Shown: positions 34,562-43,058 of the stretch, piece by piece | Position numbering within the stretch: position 1 is the stretch's first letter | Layout: every line of letters begins with the position of its first letter | Source of the DNA: Chloroflexota bacterium | Lineage (GTDB): Bacteria > Chloroflexota > Dehalococcoidia > Lucifugimonadales > Lucifugimonadaceae | DNA: 64,000 nucleotides | Assembly (NCBI GenBank): GCA_027624075.1 | Contig: JAQBUH010000004.1 | Span: 52,440 to 116,439 of the forward strand | Direction: 5' to 3' | Notes under the pieces: generated by a model | What the model was told of the DNA's origin: nothing | The model's database searches: none | The model's input: the letters and a program-made list of their open reading frames with translations, nothing else | Made by a program: the position numbers and the translations under genes

Positions 34562-35158
34562 ATGCAATCCGGATCAATTGCCACTCGCACGGGCGACACG
34601 GGCGATACAGGCCTTCTCTACGGCGGGAGAGTCCGCAAAACGGATGCCCGCGTCGAGGCTTATGGCGCAGGAGACGAGGCGGTGTCTGCGCTCGGAATGG
34701 CCCGTGCCCTCTGCAAGGACCAGTTCGTGAAGCAGCGCATCTTCGCCTTGCAGAAGGAGATTTTCACCGTCAACGCTGAGCTGGCAACCGCCCGTGACTC
34801 CCGGCGCCTGCTTGAAACGCATTTCCCAACTGTGACCGCCGAGATGACGTCCGGACTGGATGCGCTGCTGTCAGAGCTGGAAGCTCAGGTTGAACTGCCG
34901 CGATCGTTCATCGTCCCCGGAGGGTCGGCAGGTTCCGGGGCAATCGATCTCGCACGGACAATCGTCAGACGGACAGAGCGCGCCGCAGTGGCGCTTTTCG
35001 ACGCAGGGGAGCTTGCGAACGCCGAGGTGCCTCGATACCTGAACCGCCTCTCTGACGTGCTTTTCATGCTGGCTCGCTACGAGGACCGTGACCTGCCGTT
35101 CGAGGCGTACAGCAGCCGATCGAGTGACGAGAGCGCTGATGACGGGAGCACGAAGTAG
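34562..35158 (+). CDS. ATP:cob(I)alamin adenosyltransferase, PduO type
   Basis: 198 residues from ATG 34562, supported by GGGAG at 34550-34554. ATP-binding N-terminus IATRTGDTGDTGLLYGGR, then FIVPGGSAGSGAIDLARTIVRRTERAAVAL (RxxxRRxER) and a C-terminal NRLSDVLFMLARYEDR. It transfers the adenosyl group to cob(I)alamin, making coenzyme B12, so the organism uses adenosylcobalamin enzymes. The stop is directly followed by the hisH ATG, so it leads the histidine operon although the pathways are unrelated. Confidence 0.93.
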   Translation: MQSGSIATRTGDTGDTGLLYGGRVRKTDARVEAYGAGDEAVSALGMARALCKDQFVKQRIFALQKEIFTVNAELATARDSRRLLETHFPTVTAEMTSGLDALLSELEAQVELPRSFIVPGGSAGSGAIDLARTIVRRTERAAVALFDAGELANAEVPRYLNRLSDVLFMLARYEDRDLPFEAYSSRSSDESADDGSTK

Positions 35159-35800
35159 ATGTCTGCACGGATTGCGATCATCAATACGCGTGCGGCGAAC
35201 CTGCACAGCGTTTCGAAGGCGTTGGAGAAGGTAGGCGCGTCCGCAGAGGTTACTTCAGACCCTGAAGCGCTCAAGAACGCGGCGGGCGTCGTGCTGCCGG
35301 GCGTGGGCGCAAGTGACGCGGTGATGCGAGCTATCAACAGCCAGGGCTTCGCTGGTCCTGTGAAAAAGTACGCGGCCTCCGGGAGACCGCTGCTCTGCAT
35401 CTGCGTCGGGATGCAGGTGCTGTTCGACGGCTCAGACGAGGGCGAGATTCCGGCGCTCGGCCTGCTGGCTGGGCGAGTAGAACGCTTCCCCCGTGATCTG
35501 CGTGAAGATGGAAAACGGCTTAAGGTTCCGCACATGGGTTGGAACTTGGTGAAGTTCACGCCTGAGGCGGCATCTGACTCGGTGTTCTCAGGGATACCCC
35601 AGGATTCGTACTTCTACTTCGTTCACTCGTACCGCTGCCTTCCGGCTGACCCATCTGTGATAGCGGGGACGACGCGCTACGGCGAAGATGTGTGTGCCGC
35701 TGTGCTGAGTGGCGAAGTGGCGGGCACGCAGTTCCACCCCGAAAAGAGCGGCGACCTGGGGCTGGAGATCTATCGCAACTTTGTGCGCAGGGTGGGCTGA
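35159..35800 (+). CDS. hisH: Imidazole glycerol phosphate synthase, glutaminase subunit
   Basis: 213 residues. Class I amidotransferase with nucleophile Cys in LCICVGMQVLF and the His-Glu pair in GTQFHPEKSG, plus VVLPGVGASDAVM. It supplies ammonia to HisF. The residue before the usual elbow is changed (ICVGM rather than CLGM), but the Cys-x-Gly-Met geometry is intact. Its ATG follows the previous stop with no gap. Confidence 0.95.
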   Translation: MSARIAIINTRAANLHSVSKALEKVGASAEVTSDPEALKNAAGVVLPGVGASDAVMRAINSQGFAGPVKKYAASGRPLLCICVGMQVLFDGSDEGEIPALGLLAGRVERFPRDLREDGKRLKVPHMGWNLVKFTPEAASDSVFSGIPQDSYFYFVHSYRCLPADPSVIAGTTRYGEDVCAAVLSGEVAGTQFHPEKSGDLGLEIYRNFVRRVG

Positions 35801-35807
35801 GCCGGCT

Positions 35808-36545
35808 ATGGAAGTTATCCCTGCGATAGACCTGCTTGGCGGCAAGTGCGTGCGCCTTGTTCAGGGCGACTACGAGCAGCAACGGGTATTTGACGACGAC
35901 CCTGTTGGCGTGGCGGCGCGCTGGACGGCGGCTGGCGCCACTCGAATACATGTTGTCGATCTCGACGGCGCCAGGGACGGTGTGCGGGCCAACGCAGGGG
36001 CGGTGCAGGCGGTCGTAAAGTCGGCGGGAGTGCCGGTCCAGCTTGGCGGCGGAATCCGGACTGCAGACGACGCCGAACGGTTACGTGAGATCGGCGTAGA
36101 CAGGATCATATTCGGGACAGCCGCCGTCACTGCGCCGGAACAGGTCGCAGCCGCGGTTGAGCAGATCGGCGCGGAACACGTAATGGTCGGCGTCGATGCC
36201 AGGGACGGCCGGGTCCAGACGCGTGGCTGGACCGAGACCTCCGACCTGATGGCGATAGACCTGATTCACCGCATGGGCAATCTCGGGGTCCGGCGGTTCA
36301 TGTACACAGACACCTCCCGTGACGGCACGCTTTCCCACCCGAACTTCGAGTCTATCGCCAGCATTATCTCCAGCGTCAGGTACCCTATAGTTGCGGCAGG
36401 TGGCGTTGCCTCGATCGGCGACCTGCTCCGGCTCGCCCGGTCTGGAGTGGAGGCTGCGGTGACAGGGCTGGCGATATATTCCGGCGCTATTGACCTGAGG
36501 CGTGCCATTCGCGAGGTGAACGCACTGGCGGCGAATGATGGCTGA
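35808..36545 (+). CDS. hisA: Phosphoribosylformimino-5-aminoimidazole carboxamide ribotide isomerase
   Basis: 245 residues from ATG 35808, seven bases after the hisH stop; the frame is open upstream, but inside hisH. Barrel with catalytic Asp in IPAIDLLGGKCVRL and the second in TDTSRDGTL, phosphate loops VQLGGGIRT and VAAGGVAS. It isomerises ProFAR to PRFAR, the substrate of HisF. The distance to the next gene (62 bases) is larger than within the rest of the operon. Confidence 0.95.
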   Translation: MEVIPAIDLLGGKCVRLVQGDYEQQRVFDDDPVGVAARWTAAGATRIHVVDLDGARDGVRANAGAVQAVVKSAGVPVQLGGGIRTADDAERLREIGVDRIIFGTAAVTAPEQVAAAVEQIGAEHVMVGVDARDGRVQTRGWTETSDLMAIDLIHRMGNLGVRRFMYTDTSRDGTLSHPNFESIASIISSVRYPIVAAGGVASIGDLLRLARSGVEAAVTGLAIYSGAIDLRRAIREVNALAANDG

Positions 36546-36607
36546 GCTGAGTTTCAGGGAAGACTGGCCATGCGAAAGACCGAAACAGACAGGACGAACC
36601 GTTCCAG

Positions 36608-37183
36608 ATGCCCACTAAAACCCCAGTTGCGAAGGCCGAGCAATTGATCAGACCAAAGCTCGACGAGTCATACGACCCACAGTCGCTGATCGCACTCGTC
36701 CCCATCCACACAGACCAGGTTGTGGCAGACGTCGGCTCGGGACCTGGCTGGCTGTCCATACCCCTTGCGAAGTACCTGTACGGCGGGAAGCTCTACGCCG
36801 TCGATATCCAGGAGGGGATGCTCCAGAAGCTGGCTGAGCGCGCCGCCGGGTTCAGGATGTACAACATCGAGACCGTGCTCTCGAAGGAGAGCTCTATCCC
36901 GCTCGATGACGACATCGTCGACGGGCTTGTCCTCTCCGGCACGCTCAACGAGGCGACGCGGGCGAAGTCGCTGTTCAAAGACTGCGTTCGCCTGCTGCGG
37001 AAGTCCGGCTGGCTCGCTGTAGTCGAATGGCTGCCTGTCGAAGATGACCAGGAGATCGGCCCTCCGGCCAAGCAACGCCTCTCTATGGATACTGTGATCG
37101 AAATGGGCGCCGAGCTTGGTCTGACGAAGGTCCGCAGCCGGCCGATTGGCAACGCGCACTTCGTCGTAGTGTTCAAGAAGTAG
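36608..37183 (+). CDS. Class I SAM-dependent methyltransferase inside his cluster
   Basis: 191 residues. SAM motifs VADVGSGPGWLSIPLAK (I), LYAVDIQEGMLQKLAERA (II), IPLDDDIVDGLVLSGTLNEA (III/IV) and LLRKSGWLAVVEWLP. It resembles UbiE/arsenite-type small methyltransferases but lacks the Cys of ArsM. The substrate is unknown. It is placed between hisA and hisF and ends 12 bases before hisF, so it is co-transcribed; no histidine step needs a methyltransferase, so this is either a passenger or an unknown link. Confidence 0.87.
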   Translation: MPTKTPVAKAEQLIRPKLDESYDPQSLIALVPIHTDQVVADVGSGPGWLSIPLAKYLYGGKLYAVDIQEGMLQKLAERAAGFRMYNIETVLSKESSIPLDDDIVDGLVLSGTLNEATRAKSLFKDCVRLLRKSGWLAVVEWLPVEDDQEIGPPAKQRLSMDTVIEMGAELGLTKVRSRPIGNAHFVVVFKK

Positions 37184-37195
37184 CCGGGGCCGCCC

Positions 37196-38002
37196 ATGCT
37201 TACTCGCCGGGTGATTCCCTGCCTCGACGTAGACGCTGGCCGGGTCGTCAAAGGCGTCAGCTTCGTGGACTTGCGAGACGCGGGCGACCCGGCGGAGCTC
37301 GCCGCGCTCTATGACTCCGAAGGCGCAGACGAGCTCGTCTTCCTGGACATTACCGCCAGTTCTGACAATCGAGACACGATGGTTGATGTTGTCCGGCGCG
37401 TCTCGTCTGAGGTGTTCATCCCGCTCACTGTCGGTGGCGGTATCCGCACAGTTGATGACATGCGCCGGATGCTGGAGGCCGGAGCAGATAAAGTTGGCGT
37501 GAACTCTGCGGCGATCAGCGACCCTGACCTGATCAGCCGGTGCTCGAAAGAGTTCGGAGCACAGTGCGTCGTGCTGGCAATTGACGCAAAGCGCGTCATT
37601 AACCCGGCGATCTTAAACATCGAAGGCGAGTTGCCGCAGCTTGCGGAGTCGCCGTGGCAGGTATTCACGCACGGTGGCCGCAGGCCGACGGCTGTCGATC
37701 CTGTGAAGTGGGCGAAGCTGGCGGAGAAGCTGGGGGCGGGCGAGATCCTCCTCACGAGCATGGACGCGGATGGCCAGAGGACGGGTTACGACTTGCAGCT
37801 GACGGCCGCGGTGTCTGAGAACGTGGGGATTCCGGTGATAGCGAGCGGCGGGGCGGGTGAGATGGAACACTTCTACGATGCTCTGGAGACGGGAAAAGCC
37901 GACGCCGTGCTGGCGGCGAGCCTGTTCCACTTTGGCGAACTGCGCGTCAGCGAGGTCAAGTCATACCTGGCAGAGCGCAGCATTCCTGTGAGAGGTGCAT
38001 AG
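37196..38002 (+). CDS. hisF: Imidazole glycerol phosphate synthase, cyclase subunit
   Basis: 268 residues. Catalytic Asp in [17 protein letters not shown], second Asp in VLAIDAKRV, phosphate loops TVGGGIRT and IASGGAGE, and the [15 protein letters not shown] stretch. It forms ImGP and AICAR from PRFAR with ammonia from HisH. Both subunits are encoded in this operon, separated by hisA and the methyltransferase. Confidence 0.96.
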   Translation: MLTRRVIPCLDVDAGRVVKGVSFVDLRDAGDPAELAALYDSEGADELVFLDITASSDNRDTMVDVVRRVSSEVFIPLTVGGGIRTVDDMRRMLEAGADKVGVNSAAISDPDLISRCSKEFGAQCVVLAIDAKRVINPAILNIEGELPQLAESPWQVFTHGGRRPTAVDPVKWAKLAEKLGAGEILLTSMDADGQRTGYDLQLTAAVSENVGIPVIASGGAGEMEHFYDALETGKADAVLAASLFHFGELRVSEVKSYLAERSIPVRGA

Positions 38003-38004
38003 AG

Positions 38005-38748
38005 TTGGTGATCTTGAATGGGCCGCTTGATGCGGCGCCGCAGGCGGTTGCGTTCGACTGCTACCGGACGCTTGTAAGCAATGACCATGATGAATGGCGC
38101 GTGATGTTCGGCAGAATCATCAAGGAGCAGAGTCTTCCGTTCACGAAAGAGGACCTGTGGGACCGCTGGCGGAAGTATGAGCTGCAGTTCAGGGCAGAGC
38201 GCACGGTGCTGGACGACCCGGCAAAAAACCCGCCGTTCATGTCATACGAGCAGGCGTGGAGCGGCTGTTTTGCGAGAGTTTTTGAGGATGCCGGCGTCGA
38301 AGGCGACGCGGCTGCCGCGGGCCGACGGTGCGTGGAGCACCTTGCTCGCAGACCGCTGTTCCCTGACACCGTGCCTGCGCTCCAGGCGCTGATCGGCAAG
38401 GTGAAGGTCGGCGTGTTTTCGAACGCAGACGACCGCTCACTGCGGCCCTTGCTGAAATCGACTGGCATCCGCTTCGATGCCATCGCCAGCTCTGAGTCGG
38501 CGCGCGTCTATAAGCCGGCGCCCGCCGCGTTCAACCATATTCTTGAGATGCTTGGCGCCAGCCCGGAGCGGACGTGGTACGTGGGTGATCACCTGTACGA
38601 TGATGTCGAGGGTGGGAACCGCGCCGGCATGACCACCGTGTGGATCAACCGTACCGGCGCAAAGGTGGGACCAGACGACGCAACGCCATCGATCGAGATA
38701 ACGGACCTTCGAGAGCTACCGCAGATCATCGCCTCTATCGGCAAGTGA
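38005..38748 (+). CDS. HAD superfamily hydrolase (type II haloacid dehalogenase-like) in his operon
   Basis: 247 residues. Start TTG 38005 or GTG 38008, two or five bases after hisF. Motif I AFDCYRTLVSN with the Asp nucleophile, motif II VFSNADD, Lys in VYKPAPAAF and motif IV YVGDHLYDDVEGGNRAG with the two acidic residues. The second Asp of the phosphatase DxD motif is Tyr here (DCY), as in dehalogenase-like enzymes. Histidine synthesis needs a histidinol-phosphatase, and none is otherwise seen; HAD enzymes can fill this role in some bacteria. That assignment is an inference from position only. Confidence 0.85.
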   Translation: MVILNGPLDAAPQAVAFDCYRTLVSNDHDEWRVMFGRIIKEQSLPFTKEDLWDRWRKYELQFRAERTVLDDPAKNPPFMSYEQAWSGCFARVFEDAGVEGDAAAAGRRCVEHLARRPLFPDTVPALQALIGKVKVGVFSNADDRSLRPLLKSTGIRFDAIASSESARVYKPAPAAFNHILEMLGASPERTWYVGDHLYDDVEGGNRAGMTTVWINRTGAKVGPDDATPSIEITDLRELPQIIASIGK

Positions 38749-38805
38749 CGGCCGCAAGCAGACCGTGGCAAAACCGGCTCTGCTCAAGTACCCGGGACGG
38801 ACAAG

Positions 38806-39447
38806 ATGGCCGATCTATCTAACCTCAGATTTGACGATAGCGGACTGATCCCGGCGATTGTGCAGGATGCGGGCACGCGCGAGGTCCTGATGGTCGCCTA
38901 CATGAACGCAGACGCGGTTGAGAGGACGCTGGCCGGGCCGGATGTCTGGCTCTTCAGCCGCAGCCGCAACGAGCTCTGGCACAAGGGCGAGACGTCAGGC
39001 AACTTCCTGCGCGTCGTTGAGGTCCGCCTTGACTGCGACGGTGACGCCCTGCTTGTGCTGGCTGACCCTGCCGGCCCCGCGTGCCACACCGGCAACCGGA
39101 CATGCTTCTTCGGAGACCCGCTGGCGGGGCCAGCCGGGACAGCATCCGGAAAGGCAGGCGGGACGACCGCCAGTGTGCTCGACCAGCTGTACCGGGTTAT
39201 CGAGCAGCGGAAGATCGAACGTCCCGAAGGCTCTTACACCGCAAAGCTATTTGCAGACGGCACGCCGCGGATCGCACAGAAGGTGGTGGAGGAGGCCGGA
39301 GAGGTTGCGATAGCGGCCGTTGCCAGGGATGGCGGCAACACCGGAGAGGAGGTCGCCGACCTCCTTTACCACACACTCGTCCTGATGGCGGCTACCGGTG
39401 TTGACCCGGCAGAGGTGTGGGCCGAACTCGAAAAACGCAGGAAGTAG
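38806..39447 (+). CDS. hisI: Bifunctional phosphoribosyl-AMP cyclohydrolase / phosphoribosyl-ATP diphosphatase
   Basis: 213 residues, HisIE fusion. The cyclohydrolase domain (1-115) has AYMNADAVERTL, SRSRNELWHKGETSGN, the metal cluster DCDGDALL and the Zn Cys set CHTGNRTCFF. A Gly/Ala linker (about 116-125) leads to the diphosphatase domain (125-213) with QKVVEEAGEVAIAA and EEVADLLYHTLVLM. It does steps two and three of histidine synthesis. ATG 38806 closes the operon and converges with the DUF1385 gene, 15 bases apart. Confidence 0.94.
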   Translation: MADLSNLRFDDSGLIPAIVQDAGTREVLMVAYMNADAVERTLAGPDVWLFSRSRNELWHKGETSGNFLRVVEVRLDCDGDALLVLADPAGPACHTGNRTCFFGDPLAGPAGTASGKAGGTTASVLDQLYRVIEQRKIERPEGSYTAKLFADGTPRIAQKVVEEAGEVAIAAVARDGGNTGEEVADLLYHTLVLMAATGVDPAEVWAELEKRRK

Positions 39448-39462
39448 CAGGCGCCGGCCCGG

Positions 39463-40440
39463 TCAGCCGCCGGCCGTGGGCTCCGGCTCATGTGCAGTGC
39501 TGACGTCCGCGCTGCCCTCAGGCTCATAGGTCACGCCGTCCAACTCCAACGCGTACTTCATCGCGTCAATAGCCACCTCGATCATTCCGTCCTCCGGCGG
39601 GCGCGTAGTCAAGTTCTGCAGCCACAGGTTTGGCGCGCCGAGCAGCCGCACCCAGAACAGTGTCGGGTGTGTGCCCGCGTACCTGATCAACTCGTAGCTG
39701 ATGGCGCCGATCACCGGAATCAGCACGATGCGGGAGCCGACCAGCAGCCACACCGGATCGCGCGGGATGAATATGAAGATGAGAATCGATACGACCACGA
39801 CGGTCATCAGGAACGAGGTGCCGCAGCGCGGGTGAGCCTCAGGGAAGCGGCGCACTGACTCGACTGTGAGCGGCTCTCCGGCTTCGTGGGCGGCGACGGC
39901 CATATGCTCTGCGCCGTGGTAGCCGAAGACGCGGCGGATATCGCTCATCCGCCCGATCAGCCAGATGTACCCGACGAATATGGCGAGCCTGACTGCGCCC
40001 TCAATGACGTTGGCTGTGAATGCGTTGGCCCCCGCGTTCTCGGCGAGCCTGGACAGCCCGAGCGGGAGCAGGAAGAAGATGCCTATTCCGGCGACCAGCG
40101 AGATGAGCAGCATCACGGCCATACTGCCTTTTCCGAACTCTTCCCGTTCACCTGTCTTCTCGTTCGGAGGGGCGGCTTCTGAGGCGGAGATGGACAGCGC
40201 CCGCATTCCGACCATGAGCGTCTCGGCCAGGACGACGACGCCTCGCATCATTGGGATGCGCCGGGCCCGGACTTTACTCCAACTGGTCAGGTCGATCTCG
40301 TGGCGGGCAATCGACTGATCATCCCGCCTGATCGAGAGAGCGGCATGGTCTCTGCCACGGATCATCACGCCTTCGACGACCGCCTGCCCTCCATAGAGGA
40401 CCTTGCGCTCAGCCTGGGGATGTTCGAGTGAAGTTGACAT
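39463..40440 (-). CDS. DUF1385 family membrane protein
   Basis: About 325 residues from ATG 40440 (open to 40488). YGGQAVVEGVMIRGRDHAALSIRR at the N-terminus and FGYHGAEHMAVAAHEAGEPLTVESVRRFPEAHPRCGTSFL in the middle are DUF1385 hallmarks (His, His and Cys suggest a metal site). Several membrane helices follow (SMAVMLLISLVAGIGIFFLLPLG, FLMTVVVVSILIFIFIP). The function is unknown, but the gene commonly sits beside rpmE and prfA, as here after rpmE. A hairpin lies between rpmE and this gene. Confidence 0.9.
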   Translation of the reverse strand: MSTSLEHPQAERKVLYGGQAVVEGVMIRGRDHAALSIRRDDQSIARHEIDLTSWSKVRARRIPMMRGVVVLAETLMVGMRALSISASEAAPPNEKTGEREEFGKGSMAVMLLISLVAGIGIFFLLPLGLSRLAENAGANAFTANVIEGAVRLAIFVGYIWLIGRMSDIRRVFGYHGAEHMAVAAHEAGEPLTVESVRRFPEAHPRCGTSFLMTVVVVSILIFIFIPRDPVWLLVGSRIVLIPVIGAISYELIRYAGTHPTLFWVRLLGAPNLWLQNLTTRPPEDGMIEVAIDAMKYALELDGVTYEPEGSADVSTAHEPEPTAGG

Positions 40441-40588
40441 GTGTTGTGTTCGACGCTCCGGCCCGGCCTGCCCTGGCAATTCTGACACAGGACGGAGTGA
40501 GGCGCCGTCACGGTCTTGTGATCACGCCTGCTGAGCGCGCTGCTTTCGACTCGGACCGGTCGAACTGGCCTTGTCCCTGATAAACAGA

Positions 40589-40608
40589 AGCCCGGCCGGG
40601 GCCGGGCT
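40589..40608 (-). terminator. Probable terminator after rpmE
   Basis: AGCCCGGCC and GGCCGGGCT form a GC-rich hairpin; read on the minus strand it is followed by TCTGTTTATC. It lies 28 bases after the rpmE stop codon and before DUF1385, so part of the ribosomal transcript should end here. Confidence 0.65.
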
Positions 40609-40635
40609 GTGTTGCAAATGCCGACAGGTCTCTGC

Positions 40636-40857
40636 TTAGCCGTTCGCCGTGGGCTGGCCAAGGTTGAACCGGCGGCGCATGCGCTCAACACGGCCTTCCG
40701 TGTCCACAATGCGCTGTTCCCCCGTCCAGAACGGGTGGCACTGGCTGCAAACCTCGACGACCAGCTCCTGTTTTGTGGAGCCTGTCTCCCACTCATGTCC
40801 GCAGGCACAGCGCACATGAGCGTTCTGGTAATAGGTGGGATGAATATCTGTCTTCAC
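40636..40857 (-). CDS. rpmE: Ribosomal protein bL31
   Basis: 73 residues. MKTDIHPTYYQNAHVRCACGHEWETGSTKQELVVEVCSQCHPFWTGEQRIVDTEGRVERMRRRF is the zinc-binding form of bL31 (CxC and CSQCHPF). It belongs to the large subunit. In the operon it follows rpmA with 38 bases between them. Confidence 0.97.
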   Translation of the reverse strand: MKTDIHPTYYQNAHVRCACGHEWETGSTKQELVVEVCSQCHPFWTGEQRIVDTEGRVERMRRRFNLGQPTANG

Positions 40858-40895
40858 GGTCTCTTCTCTTGTTCCAGCCCTGGCGATCAGGCCGA

Positions 40896-41162
40896 TCAGG
40901 AAATAGCGTCTACAGCGTCTATGTTGACGCGGCGGCGGGCTTTCTGCGAGTAGTCGAAGCGGACTTTGCCCGTTATCAGCGCGTAAAGGGTGTGGTCCCG
41001 GCCAACCCCGACGTTACTGCCGGGTGTGAAACGGGTGCCACGCTGGCGGACGATGATAGAGCCAGCGGGCACGGCCTCGCCGCCGAATTTCTTCACGCCA
41101 AGCCGCTGGCTTGCGCTATCACGGCCGTTGCGGGAAGTGCCGCCACCTTTTTTGTGTGCCAT
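40896..41162 (-). CDS. rpmA: Ribosomal protein bL27
   Basis: 88 residues. [48 protein letters not shown] is the standard bL27 start, with no N-terminal extension needing Prp cleavage (the Firmicute type is absent). It lies near the peptidyl transferase centre. 35 bases separate it from rplU. Confidence 0.97.
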   Translation of the reverse strand: MAHKKGGGTSRNGRDSASQRLGVKKFGGEAVPAGSIIVRQRGTRFTPGSNVGVGRDHTLYALITGKVRFDYSQKARRRVNIDAVDAIS

Positions 41163-41197
41163 ATCTGCCTCTTCTCAATCTGTGGGCGAAACGGTGC

Positions 41198-41521
41198 TCA
41201 GCTGCCCTTGATGGCCGTAATACGCACAGAGGTCAATTTCTGGCGGTGCCCGGTCTTCACATGCTGCCGGGTCTTGTTCTTGTACCGGAAGCTGATCACC
41301 TTGCGTGCCTTGTCCTGTGACGCGATCTCGGCCGTGACCTCTGCTCCGCCGACGGCGGGCTTGCCTATCTCGACTTCGCCGTTCAGGCTGGTCAGAAGGA
41401 CGCGGTCAAAGGTGACTGAGTCGCCTGGCTCGCCAATGAGCTTTTCGATCTGGACCGTATCGCCTTCGCGCACACGGTATTGCTTGCCGCCGGTATTGAT
41501 TATTGCGTAGTCGTCAGTCAT
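41198..41521 (-). CDS. rplU: Ribosomal protein bL21
   Basis: 107 residues. [24 protein letters not shown] at the N-terminus and [22 protein letters not shown] at the C-terminus are the bL21 hallmarks. It heads the minus-strand ribosomal operon rplU-rpmA-rpmE, behind the promoter at 41553-41582. Confidence 0.97.
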   Translation of the reverse strand: MTDDYAIINTGGKQYRVREGDTVQIEKLIGEPGDSVTFDRVLLTSLNGEVEIGKPAVGGAEVTAEIASQDKARKVISFRYKNKTRQHVKTGHRQKLTSVRITAIKGS

Positions 41522-41552
41522 TCATGTGTCTCTTTCAGGTTCCAACCTTCTT

Positions 41553-41582
41553 ATTGTAGAGACGGATTCATGGGCCGGTCAA
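41553..41582 (-). promoter_or_regulatory. Sigma70-type promoter of rplU operon
   Basis: On the minus strand TTGACC (41582-41577), an 18-base spacer and TACAAT (41558-41553) precede rplU by 31 bases. This is the best promoter match seen in the window. Confidence 0.65.
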
Positions 41583-41747
41583 CGCAGATATTGGTGGATG
41601 GAGCCGGAAAAGGGTGAAAACAGGCCAGATGCCCGCAGGCCCGAAGGCCGTTTCCCCTGTACACAGATATGGCTCGATGCCGCGGGTGGCCAGCGTTCAC
41701 CCTGCGATCAGCAGATCCATATGACGAAATATCATCAGAGGTGAGCG

Positions 41748-42998
41748 ATGGCTGGGGATGATCTTCAGATGTTGGAAGGGACCGTTGCACGTGTCAACTC
41801 GGCGATTATCGAGTTGGGCATCCGTGACGACATGCGGGACGTGATCATTGAGCCGTGGCGAGAGTTAACAACATCACTGCCTGTCCTCATGGACGACGGC
41901 ACGGTCAAGGTTTTCAAGGGATACAGGTCGCAACACAACGCCGCCAGGGGGCCTTTCAAGGGAGGAATTCGATTTCATCCGGCGGCTGACCTGTCCCACA
42001 CGCGGGCCCTGGCCATGCTGATGACGTTCAAGTCGGCGCTGGTGAACATACCGTTCGGCGGAGCGAAGGGCGGCGTCCAGGTCGATCCAAACCAGCTCTC
42101 CGAACGTGAGCTGATCGCACTAACCCGGCGTTACACACGGAGCATCAACCACGTCCTCGGTGTCAGCAGGGACATCCCTGCCCCTGATCTTGGCACGAAC
42201 TCGCAGACAATGGCCTGGATCATGGACGAGTACAGCGCAATCCACGGCTACACGCCGGGCATAGTGACCGGAAAACCGGTCGAACTCGGTGGGTCGGAGG
42301 GCCGCAGCGAGGCGCCCGGCAGAGGGGCGGCTATTGTCAGCCGGATGGCGGCACAGGACCTTGAGATCGGTGGAGAAAGCCCGACCGTGATTGTGCAGGG
42401 TTACGGGCAGGTCGGATCTTCGGCGGCACGGAAGTTCGTCGAGGACGGCGCGCGAGTGGTCGCCGTCAGCGACGTCGCAGGCGGGCTGTACAACTCGAAA
42501 GGGCTCGATATCCCTGAACTCGACCGGCTGCTGAGTGAAGGCGGCAGGCTGTCCGAATCCCGTGACGGAGAGCAGGTGTCGAACGATGAGTTGCTTGGAC
42601 TGCAGGCAGACGTACTGGTCCCGGCGGCCATCGAGGACGTGATAACGACTGACAATGCCAGCGACATCAAGGCAAGGCTGGTTGTCGAGGGGGCGAATCA
42701 GCCTGTAACCGTCGGCGCAGACGCGATCCTTGCGGACCGTGGCGTAACGGTGGTGCCGGACATCCTGGCAAACGCGGGCGGCGTTGTCGTCTCGTACTTC
42801 GAGTGGGCACAGAACATCCAGCAGTTCAAATGGAAGCTGGAACGCGTTAACGATGAGTTGGAGTCGATCATGGAGACTGCGTACCGGGCGACTTACAAGC
42901 ACTCGCAGCAGCACGGGACCAGGATGAGGGCGGCGGCGTTTAACATCGCAGTGGGCCGCGTGATGAGGGCGATTGATCTGCGGGGTTTCCTAAAGTGA
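41748..42998 (+). CDS. gdhA: Glutamate dehydrogenase (Glu/Leu/Phe/Val family)
   Basis: 416 residues. Substrate and catalytic regions: GYRSQHNAARGPFKGGIRFHP (Lys of the glutamate site), PFGGAKGGVQVDP (catalytic Lys), DIPAPDLGTNSQTMAWIMDEY (catalytic Asp), and the NAD domain VQGYGQVGSSAARKF. GAGGTGA before ATG 41748 fixes the start. It interconverts glutamate and 2-oxoglutarate plus ammonia. The motif set is typical of the glutamate enzyme rather than leucine dehydrogenase, but the cofactor (NAD or NADP) cannot be told with certainty. Confidence 0.94.
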   Translation: MAGDDLQMLEGTVARVNSAIIELGIRDDMRDVIIEPWRELTTSLPVLMDDGTVKVFKGYRSQHNAARGPFKGGIRFHPAADLSHTRALAMLMTFKSALVNIPFGGAKGGVQVDPNQLSERELIALTRRYTRSINHVLGVSRDIPAPDLGTNSQTMAWIMDEYSAIHGYTPGIVTGKPVELGGSEGRSEAPGRGAAIVSRMAAQDLEIGGESPTVIVQGYGQVGSSAARKFVEDGARVVAVSDVAGGLYNSKGLDIPELDRLLSEGGRLSESRDGEQVSNDELLGLQADVLVPAAIEDVITTDNASDIKARLVVEGANQPVTVGADAILADRGVTVVPDILANAGGVVVSYFEWAQNIQQFKWKLERVNDELESIMETAYRATYKHSQQHGTRMRAAAFNIAVGRVMRAIDLRGFLK

Positions 42999-43058
42999 GC
43001 CGAGTTGCGCCGTTCAGGCACCCTTTGGGGCAATGGCGCCGTCTGGGACGATCGAGTG

